DNA of 64,000 nt from Pseudomonas gingeri (GTDB taxonomy: Bacteria; Pseudomonadota; Gammaproteobacteria; Pseudomonadales; Pseudomonadaceae). Location of the stretch: the NCBI RefSeq assembly GCF_013386115.1, contig NZ_JACAOR010000014.1, positions 457,621 to 521,620 on the forward strand, given 5' to 3'. Position 1 is the stretch's first letter, and every line of letters starts with the position of its first letter. The translations under genes and the position numbers were made by a program. Below, one piece after another: positions 58,229-64,000 of this stretch. The notes under the pieces were generated by a model. That model did no database searches. It saw nothing but the letters and a program-made list of their open reading frames with translations, and was not told the origin of the DNA.

Positions 58229-59092
58229 ATGATCAATCTGCATGACATCCGCTACGTGCGTCTGGGCACGGCGGATATCGACCAGGCTCGCCAGTACGCC
58301 ACACAGGTGCTCGGCTTGCAGGTCGCTCGCAGCGCCAATGGGGCGGTGTACTTCCGCTCCGACAGCCGCGACCACACCCTGTGCTACTACGAGGGTGATC
58401 CCACCGAAACCACTACCGCCTTTGAAATCAACTCCAGCGCCGAACTCGACCACGCCGCGCAACTGTTGGAAGACAACGGCTTTGCCGTCCGCCATGGCAG
58501 CCGCGAAGAAGCCGAGTTGCGCGCGGTCGCCGAGCTGATTCACTTCCGCGATCCCAGCGGCAACCAGATCGAACTGGTGCTTGCGCCCCATGCCTATGGC
58601 GGACGCTATTTCCCCTCGCGGGACGCCGGGATCACCGGTTTCAGCCATATCGGCCTGCGCACCACCAACGCCAGGCGCGACGAAGCGTTCTGGACCCAGC
58701 TGGCGAATGCCCGGGTCAGCGACCGGATTGGCGATGCGCCGCTGCTGCGCATCGATGAAGTGCACCACAAGATCGCCCTGTTTCCCTCGGCGCATCCAGG
58801 GGTTCAGCACATCAATCATCAGGTCGAGACCATCGACGACGTGATGCGCGCCTATTACTTCCTGCGCGAGCGCGGCATCAAGATCCTCTTCGGGCCGGGC
58901 CGGCATCCGACTTCCGGCGCGGTGTTCCTCTACTTCGAGGGGCCGGACGGCATGACCTACGAGTACTCCACCGGGGTCAGCCACATCGCCCCCGAGCAGG
59001 AGGCCACTCACCACCCACGGCAATTCCCGCTGGCCCTGAGCTCGTTCTGCGCCTGGGGCTCGAAGCCGGATATCCCGGAGTTCAAGTCATGA
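58229..59092 (+). CDS. Extradiol ring-cleavage dioxygenase, VOC family (probable 2,3-dihydroxybenzoate 3,4-dioxygenase type)
   Basis: 287 aa, two-domain vicinal-oxygen-chelate protein of the BphC/XylE class. Expected Fe(II) ligands are His140 (ITGFSHIGLR), His194 (GVQHINHQVE) and Glu245 (GMTYEYSTG), and His226 (GPGRHPTSG) matches the second-sphere His. All key residues of an active extradiol enzyme are thus present. The next gene is a decarboxylase of the CmtD kind, so the ring-cleavage product should carry an extra carboxylate. This favours 2,3-dihydroxybenzoate or a similar 3-carboxycatechol over plain catechol. Start at 58229 follows GAGG by about 10 nt. Translationally coupled to the decarboxylase (ATGA). 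Confidence 0.85.
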   Translation: MINLHDIRYVRLGTADIDQARQYATQVLGLQVARSANGAVYFRSDSRDHTLCYYEGDPTETTTAFEINSSAELDHAAQLLEDNGFAVRHGSREEAELRAVAELIHFRDPSGNQIELVLAPHAYGGRYFPSRDAGITGFSHIGLRTTNARRDEAFWTQLANARVSDRIGDAPLLRIDEVHHKIALFPSAHPGVQHINHQVETIDDVMRAYYFLRERGIKILFGPGRHPTSGAVFLYFEGPDGMTYEYSTGVSHIAPEQEATHHPRQFPLALSSFCAWGSKPDIPEFKS

Positions 59093-59808
59093 GCCGGCCG
59101 CCTGTCGCCACCCGCGCCCAGCAGATCGAACTGCGCATGGCCGCCCGGGCCCTGTCCCGGGCCGGCCTGGCCCATGCCTACGGGCACTGCAGCCTGCGCC
59201 TGGATGCCGGGCACTTCCTGGTCTGCGCCGCCAAGCCCATGGGCCTGATCGAGCCGGGCGAGGACGGCGTGGTGGTCGCCATCGACGCCGAACTGCCCGC
59301 CGGGGTGTTGGGGGAAGTGCGCATTCACCAGCAGATCTATCGGCGTCGGGCCGAGGTCGGCGCGGTGATCCGCAGCATGCCGGCCCAGGTGATGACCTTG
59401 TCCTGCGCCCGCCTGACCCCGCAATCGCGGCACGGCATGGGCGCGTATTTCCATTCCTCGATTCCATTGTGGGACGACCCGCAACTGCTGCGTGACGACT
59501 CCCAGGCCGCGGCCCTGGCCGAGCAACTGGCCGGCCATGCCGCGCTGGTGATGCGCGGCAACGGCGCGATCGTGGTCGGCGCTTCGCTGGTGGAGGCACT
59601 GACCCTCAACTGGTACCTGGAGGACGCCGCCCGTATCGAGCTGCAACTGCTGGCCGCAGGGCTCGCGGGGCCGCTGCTGAGTGCCGGGGAAACCGCGCGC
59701 CGGGCCACCAACTCGGGACGAATTTTCGAACGCATGTGGGACCACCTCACCGCCGGCGATGCCGAGGCGGCCATGTACCTACAAGATGGCTTACAAGAAG
59801 GAAACTGA
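59089..59808 (+). CDS. Class II aldolase/adducin-fold protein, probable ring-cleavage product decarboxylase (CmtD-like)
   Basis: 239 aa. Class II aldolase/adducin fold (LAHAYGHCSLRL, then FLVCAAKPMGLIEPG). The zinc ligands of true aldolases are not kept: the HxH pair is R-S-M (VIRSMPAQVM) and the third His is Asn (VMRGNGAIVVG). That pattern fits the subgroup with P. putida CmtD, which decarboxylates the ring-cleavage product of 2,3-dihydroxy-p-cumate; as I recall that subgroup has similar replacements. Here it would convert 2-hydroxy-3-carboxymuconate semialdehyde to 2-hydroxymuconate semialdehyde, the substrate of the next enzyme. Substrate inferred. Confidence 0.75.
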   Translation: MSRPPVATRAQQIELRMAARALSRAGLAHAYGHCSLRLDAGHFLVCAAKPMGLIEPGEDGVVVAIDAELPAGVLGEVRIHQQIYRRRAEVGAVIRSMPAQVMTLSCARLTPQSRHGMGAYFHSSIPLWDDPQLLRDDSQAAALAEQLAGHAALVMRGNGAIVVGASLVEALTLNWYLEDAARIELQLLAAGLAGPLLSAGETARRATNSGRIFERMWDHLTAGDAEAAMYLQDGLQEGN

Positions 59809-59810
59809 TC

Positions 59811-61280
59811 ATGTCCAAACTGCCTCTGCGCGAGTTTCACAATTTCATCGGCAACCAGTGGGTCGAGGGTGTGCGCACCTTCGACAACCGCAACCCGGCC
59901 GACAACAGCCTGATCGGCCCGGTGCATGAAGCCGGCCAGGCCCAGGTGGATGCGGCGGTCAAGGCTGCCCGGGCGGCATTGACCGGGCCCTGGGGCAAAT
60001 TGAGCGTGGCCCAGCGCGTGGCCTTGCTGCACAAGGTCGCCGAAGGCATCGAGCGGCGTGCCGAAGAATTCATTGCCGCGGAAATCGCCGATACCGGCAA
60101 GCCCTACGGGCTGGCCAGCCACCTGGATATTCCCCGTGGCGCGGCGAACTTCAAGGTGTTCGCCGACCTGATCAAGAACGTGCCCACCGAAAGCTTCACC
60201 ATGGATACCCCGGACGGCGGCAAGGCGGTCAACTACGCGGTGCGTGCGCCGAGGGGCGTGATCGCGGTGGTCTGCCCGTGGAACCTACCGCTGCTGCTGA
60301 TGACCTGGAAGGTCGGCCCGGCCCTGGCCTGTGGCAACACCGTGGTGGTCAAGCCATCGGAAGAAACCCCGGCCACCGCGACCCTGCTCGGTGAAGTGAT
60401 GCGCGATGCCGGCGTGCCGGCCGGGGTCTACAACGTGGTCCATGGCTTTGGCGAGAACTCGGCCGGGGCCTTCCTGACGGCCCATCCAGAGGTCAATGGC
60501 ATCACCTTTACCGGCGAAACCGGCACCGGCGAAATCATCATGAAGGCCGCGGCCAGGGGCCTGCGCCCGGTGTCGCTGGAGCTGGGCGGCAAGAACGCCG
60601 GTGTGGTCTTCGCCGATGCCGACCTGGACAAGGCGGTGGCCGGTATTGCCCGCTCGGCCTTTGAAAACAGCGGCCAGGTCTGCCTCGGCACCGAGCGGGT
60701 GTATGTCCAGCGGCCGTTGTTCGAACGCTTTGTCCAGGCGCTCAAGGCCAAGGTCGAGACCCTGCGCATCGGCGCCCCCCATGCCGAAGGCACCACCCTG
60801 GGCCCGCTGGTGTCCCTCGGGCATCGGGAAAAGGTCCTCGGCTACTACCGCCAGGCGGTGCGGGACGGCGCGACCGTGGTCAGCGGCGGCGGGATCCCGC
60901 CGATGCCGGCGGAACTGGCTGAAGGCGCCTGGATCCAGCCAACCATCTGGACCGGCCTGGCGGAAGACTCGGCGGTGATCCGCGAAGAAATCTTCGGCCC
61001 GTGCTGCCATATCGCGCCGTTCGACGATGAGGAAGAAGTGGTGCGGCTGGTCAACGCCACCCAATACGGCCTCGCCGCCAGCGTCTGGACCAGCAACCTG
61101 CAAGTCGCCCACCGCATGGGCGCGGCCCTGGATGTCGGCATCTGCTGGATCAACTCGTGGTTCCTGCGCGACCTGCGCACCGCCTTCGGCGGCGCCAAGC
61201 AGTCGGGCATCGGCCGCGAGGGGGGTGTGCACTCCCTGGAGTTCTACACCGAACTTCGCAATATCTGCGTTCGCTTGTGA
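59811..61280 (+). CDS. 2-Hydroxymuconic semialdehyde dehydrogenase (XylG/DmpC type)
   Basis: 489 aa NAD-dependent aldehyde dehydrogenase. IAVVCPWNLPLLLMTWKVGP, catalytic Glu in LELGGKNAGVVF (about 256) and Cys in NSGQVCLGTER (about 290). The late segment WFLRDLRTAFGGAKQSGIGR is typical of 2-hydroxymuconic or 2-aminomuconic semialdehyde dehydrogenases. GAAGGAAA before the ATG. Directs the ring-cleavage product into the oxalocrotonate branch. The only semialdehyde route visible here is this one; no hydrolase (XylF/DmpD) gene is present. Confidence 0.9.
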   Translation: MSKLPLREFHNFIGNQWVEGVRTFDNRNPADNSLIGPVHEAGQAQVDAAVKAARAALTGPWGKLSVAQRVALLHKVAEGIERRAEEFIAAEIADTGKPYGLASHLDIPRGAANFKVFADLIKNVPTESFTMDTPDGGKAVNYAVRAPRGVIAVVCPWNLPLLLMTWKVGPALACGNTVVVKPSEETPATATLLGEVMRDAGVPAGVYNVVHGFGENSAGAFLTAHPEVNGITFTGETGTGEIIMKAAARGLRPVSLELGGKNAGVVFADADLDKAVAGIARSAFENSGQVCLGTERVYVQRPLFERFVQALKAKVETLRIGAPHAEGTTLGPLVSLGHREKVLGYYRQAVRDGATVVSGGGIPPMPAELAEGAWIQPTIWTGLAEDSAVIREEIFGPCCHIAPFDDEEEVVRLVNATQYGLAASVWTSNLQVAHRMGAALDVGICWINSWFLRDLRTAFGGAKQSGIGREGGVHSLEFYTELRNICVRL

Positions 61281-61288
61281 GGCCGGCC

Positions 61289-62071
61289 ATGAATTCCCTG
61301 TCTATCCAGCAACTCGGTACCGAGCTGCACCGTGCCTTGAGCGAGCGTGAGGCGATTGCCCCGCTGACCGAGCGCCATCCGCAACTGACCATCGAGGAGG
61401 CCTACCAGATCCAGCTGGCGATGATCCAGCCCCGGCTGGACGCGGGCGAGCGGGTCATCGGCAAGAAAATCGGGGTCACCAGCCAAGTGGTGATGGACAT
61501 GCTTGGAGTGGACCAGCCGGACTTCGGCCATCTGCTCAGCGGCATGCTCCACGGCGATGGCGCATCCATCGCCTGCGCCGGCCTGATCGCGCCCAGGGCC
61601 GAGGGCGAAATCGCCTTCGTGCTCAAGGACGACCTGGTCGGTCCCGGAGTGACCCTGGCCGATGTGCTGCGGGCCACGGCCTATGTGATGCCCTGTTTCG
61701 AGATCGTCGACTCGCGGATTCGCGACTGGAAGATCCGTATCCAGGACACCGTCGCCGACAACGCTTCGGCCGGGGCCTTTGTCCTGGGCGATGCCGGTGT
61801 CGCGCCCCATGAGATCGACCTGGCCTGTGTCGGCATGACCCTGGAAAAGAACGGTGAAATCGTCGCCACCGGCGCCGGTGCCGCCGCGCTCGGGCACCCG
61901 GCCAATGCCGTGGTCTGGCTGGCCAACACCCTCGGACGCCTGGGCATCGGCCTCAAGCGCGGCGAGGTGATTCTCTCCGGTTCGCTGGCGGCCATGGTGC
62001 CGGTCAAGCCCGGCGACCAATTGCGCATGAGCCTCGGCGGTATCGGCTCGGCGTCCGTGCGTTTCGTATAA
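61289..62071 (+). CDS. 2-Oxopent-4-enoate hydratase (XylJ/DmpE type)
   Basis: 260 aa, hydratase/decarboxylase (FAH-like) family. GKKIGVTSQVVMDMLGVDQP, then DFGHLLSGM, EGEIAFVLKDDL and VDSRIRDWKIRIQDTVADN show the vinylpyruvate hydratase subgroup rather than the decarboxylase. Adds water to 2-oxopent-4-enoate to give 4-hydroxy-2-oxovalerate. It partners the next gene in a complex in other meta pathways. Confidence 0.9.
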   Translation: MNSLSIQQLGTELHRALSEREAIAPLTERHPQLTIEEAYQIQLAMIQPRLDAGERVIGKKIGVTSQVVMDMLGVDQPDFGHLLSGMLHGDGASIACAGLIAPRAEGEIAFVLKDDLVGPGVTLADVLRATAYVMPCFEIVDSRIRDWKIRIQDTVADNASAGAFVLGDAGVAPHEIDLACVGMTLEKNGEIVATGAGAAALGHPANAVVWLANTLGRLGIGLKRGEVILSGSLAAMVPVKPGDQLRMSLGGIGSASVRFV

Positions 62072-62081
62072 GGAAAAACAG

Positions 62082-62882
62082 ATGAACCTGACAGCAGAGA
62101 CCATTGCCGGCCTGGCCGAGCATCTGGAAAACGCCGAGCTGAACCGCGAAGCGGTGGCCAAGATCACTGACACCCACCCGGAGATGGACTGGGAAGACGC
62201 CTATGCGATCCAGGATGCGATCCGCCAGCGCAAGGAGGCCCGGGGTGTGCGCATCGTCGGCCTGAAAATGGGCCTGACCTCCTTTGCCAAGATGAAGCAG
62301 ATGGGTGTCACCGATCCGATCCACGGCTTCCTCACCGACTACGGCTCGTGCATGGACGGGGCGGTGATCGATGTCGATTCGCTGATCCATCCCAAGGTCG
62401 AGGCGGAGATCGCCTTTGTCCTCAAGCACCCGCTCAAGGGGCCGGGTTGTCATGTCGGCGATGTGCTGGCGGCCACCGATTTCATCCTGCCGGCGGTGGA
62501 GGTGATCGACTCGCGCTACGAGAATTTCCGCTTCGACCTCAAGAGCGTGATCGCCGACAACACCTCGTCGGCACGCTTTGTCACCGGCGGCCAGTCGCGC
62601 AGTGTCAACGGCATCGACCTCAAGTGCCTGGGGGTGGTGCTGGAGAAGAACGGCGAAGTGGTCGCCACCGCGGCGGGCGCGGCGGTACTCGGGCACCCGG
62701 CGCAGAGCGTGGCGATGCTCGCCAATATGCTCGCGGCCCAGGGCCGTGAGTTGCCGGCCGGCTGCTTCATCATGACCGGCGGTGTCACCGAAGCCATCGC
62801 GGTGGCCGCGGGCGACCAGATCACCGTGCGTTACCAGCACCTGGGCAGCGTCTCGATGCGCTTCCAGTCGCAATCATCCTGA
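62082..62882 (+). CDS. 4-Oxalocrotonate decarboxylase (XylI/DmpH type)
   Basis: 266 aa, same fold as the preceding hydratase and clearly paralogous (DSRYENFRFDLKSVIADNTS parallels its VDSRIRDWKIRIQDTVADN). GLKMGLTSFAKMKQMGVTDP and IHGFLTDYGSCMDGAVIDVD identify the decarboxylase subgroup. Converts 2-oxo-3-hexenedioate to 2-oxopent-4-enoate plus CO2, handed directly to the hydratase. Confidence 0.91.
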   Translation: MNLTAETIAGLAEHLENAELNREAVAKITDTHPEMDWEDAYAIQDAIRQRKEARGVRIVGLKMGLTSFAKMKQMGVTDPIHGFLTDYGSCMDGAVIDVDSLIHPKVEAEIAFVLKHPLKGPGCHVGDVLAATDFILPAVEVIDSRYENFRFDLKSVIADNTSSARFVTGGQSRSVNGIDLKCLGVVLEKNGEVVATAAGAAVLGHPAQSVAMLANMLAAQGRELPAGCFIMTGGVTEAIAVAAGDQITVRYQHLGSVSMRFQSQSS

Positions 62883-62893
62883 GGAGTCGGACC

Positions 62894-63085
62894 ATGCCCA
62901 TCATGCAGGTTTTCCTGATCGAAGGCCGTGACGAAGAACAGAAGGCCCGCTTGATCGCGGCCTTGACCGAGGCGGCGGTGGAGTCGATCCAGGCCCCCCG
63001 CGAATCGGTGCGGGTGATCATCACCGAGATGCCCCGGACCGACTTCGGCATCGCCGGCAAGACCGCCAAGGCCCTGGGCCGCTGA
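62894..63085 (+). CDS. 4-Oxalocrotonate tautomerase (XylH type)
   Basis: 63 aa, the size of the canonical enzyme. After removal of Met, Pro1 is the catalytic base; Arg11 (EGRDEEQ), Arg39 (SVRVIITEM) and Phe50 (TDFGIAG) all occupy the positions of the well-studied 4-OT active site. Isomerises 2-hydroxymuconate to 2-oxo-3-hexenedioate, between the dehydrogenase and the decarboxylase. Confidence 0.94.
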   Translation: MPIMQVFLIEGRDEEQKARLIAALTEAAVESIQAPRESVRVIITEMPRTDFGIAGKTAKALGR

Positions 63086-63101
63086 CCGCGAGAAACACGA
63101 C

Positions 63102-64000
63102 ATGAGCGAACACAAGAAAAAAGTCGCCATCATTGGCTCCGGCAATATCGGCACCGATCTGATGATCAAGATCCTGCGCAATGCCAGGCATCTGGAAATG
63201 GCCGTGATGGTCGGTATCGATGCGGCCTCCGACGGCCTGGCCCGGGCCCGGCGCCTGGGTGTGGCGACCACCCACGAAGGGATCGAGGGCCTGGTGCGCA
63301 TGGCCGAATTCGCCGACATCGATTTTGTCTTCGATGCCACCTCGGCCAGTGCCCACGTCAGCAACGATGCACTGCTGCGCTGGCACAAACCAGGCATCCG
63401 CCTGATCGACCTGACCCCGGCGGCCATCGGTCCGTACTGCGTGCCGGTGGTGAACCTGGAAGCGAACCTGCAGGCGACCAACGTCAATATGGTCACCTGT
63501 GGCGGCCAGGCCACCATTCCCATGGTGGCGGCGGTATCGCGGGTGGCGAAGGTGCACTACGCCGAGATCATCGCTTCCATCAGCAGCAAGTCGGCCGGTC
63601 CGGGGACACGGGCCAATATCGACGAGTTCACCGAAACCACCGCCCATGCCATCCAGGCGGTCGGCGGCGCGGGGAAGGGCAAGGCGATCATCGTGCTCAA
63701 TCCGGCCGAGCCGCCGCTGATGATGCGCGACACGGTCTACGTGCTGTCGCAGGCGGCCGACCAGGCTGAAGTCGAGGCGTCCATCGAGGCCATGGCCCTG
63801 GCGGTGAAGGCCTATGTGCCGGGCTATCGGCTCAAGCAGAAAGTGCAGTTCGAGGTGATTGCCGCCGAGGCACCGCTGCATATTCCGGGGCTCGGACAGT
63901 TCAGCGGCCTGAAGACCACGGTGTTTCTCGAAGTCGAAGGCGCCGCCCACTACCTGCCGGCCTATGCCGGCAACCTCGACATCATGACCAGTGCCGCGTT
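63102..64000 (+). CDS. Acetaldehyde dehydrogenase, CoA-acylating (XylQ/DmpF type), 3' end missing
   Basis: About 300 codons are visible, near the full length of the family (about 310), and the frame runs off the right edge. NAD-binding VAIIGSGNIGTDLMIKIL at 8-25, catalytic Cys in NMVTCGGQATIPM (about 132), then SSKSAGPGTRANIDEFTETT. Converts acetaldehyde released by the 4-hydroxy-2-oxovalerate aldolase to acetyl-CoA. The aldolase gene is expected next to it, outside the window. Confidence 0.93.
   Translation, partial: MSEHKKKVAIIGSGNIGTDLMIKILRNARHLEMAVMVGIDAASDGLARARRLGVATTHEGIEGLVRMAEFADIDFVFDATSASAHVSNDALLRWHKPGIRLIDLTPAAIGPYCVPVVNLEANLQATNVNMVTCGGQATIPMVAAVSRVAKVHYAEIIASISSKSAGPGTRANIDEFTETTAHAIQAVGGAGKGKAIIVLNPAEPPLMMRDTVYVLSQAADQAEVEASIEAMALAVKAYVPGYRLKQKVQFEVIAAEAPLHIPGLGQFSGLKTTVFLEVEGAAHYLPAYAGNLDIMTSAA

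Overview
The window is a high-GC chromosomal segment that reads as a fluorescens-lineage Pseudomonas. The grounds are the gene content (NrtR-type NAD salvage locus, LexA2/ImuA/ImuB/DnaE2 cassette, AruI/AruH arginine transaminase genes, LemA plus M48 protease), Pseudomonas REP elements with a GGGAGCGGGCTTGCCCGCGA-like core between genes, and the overall base and codon use. No rRNA, tRNA, CRISPR array, transposase or phage gene was seen.

Layout. 1-139: start of a secreted protein that runs off the left edge. 303-4976: NAD recycling locus, with nudix-nrtR-nadD on the minus strand divergent from pncA-pncB-nadE; two NrtR-type boxes each sit between the -35 and -10 of one of the divergent promoters. 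4982-8255: secreted lipase, NudK-type Nudix hydrolase and an MFS exporter, all minus. 8709-12787: enoyl-CoA hydratase, acyl-CoA dehydrogenase and an NDP-forming acyl-CoA ligase. 13035-18098: a complete peptide-type ABC importer with fused ATPases. 18231-20455: quinone reductase, TetR regulator, orphan response regulator. 20485-26103: a very large toxin-like protein on the minus strand. 26380-34219: arginine transaminase pathway genes aruI, an aldehyde dehydrogenase and aruH, the last fused in frame to an amino-acid ABC ATPase, followed by the matching binding protein and two permeases. 34221-36964: EamA transporter, second TetR regulator, M14-type amidohydrolase. 36975-38111: a protein resembling HExxH peptide-modification enzymes but with Arg in place of the first His. 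38503-44234: lexA2-imuA-imuB-dnaE2 mutagenesis operon. 44251-53896: housekeeping and redox genes (lipoprotein, GST, isochorismatase-like, SIR2, GNATs, FKBP, Rrf2 plus flavin reductase, ilvE, lemA, M48). 54009-57055: LysR, orphan binding protein and citrate-type MFS. 57220-64000: a LysR-controlled meta-cleavage operon whose ring-cleavage dioxygenase and CmtD-like decarboxylase point to a 3-carboxycatechol such as 2,3-dihydroxybenzoate; the right edge cuts the acetaldehyde dehydrogenase.

The most interesting signal is a regulatory link. A 16-bp palindrome of the form TTGAAC-N4-GTTYAA, typical of TetR operators, stands in front of four transcription units spread over 27 kb: the acyl-CoA operon, aruI, aruH-ABC, and the tetR2/M14 pair. 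Two paralogous BetI-like TetR proteins lie in the same stretch. Together with the AruH-ATPase fusion, this suggests one regulon that imports a guanidino or amino compound, transaminates and decarboxylates it, and passes the acid to a CoA-dependent oxidation route.
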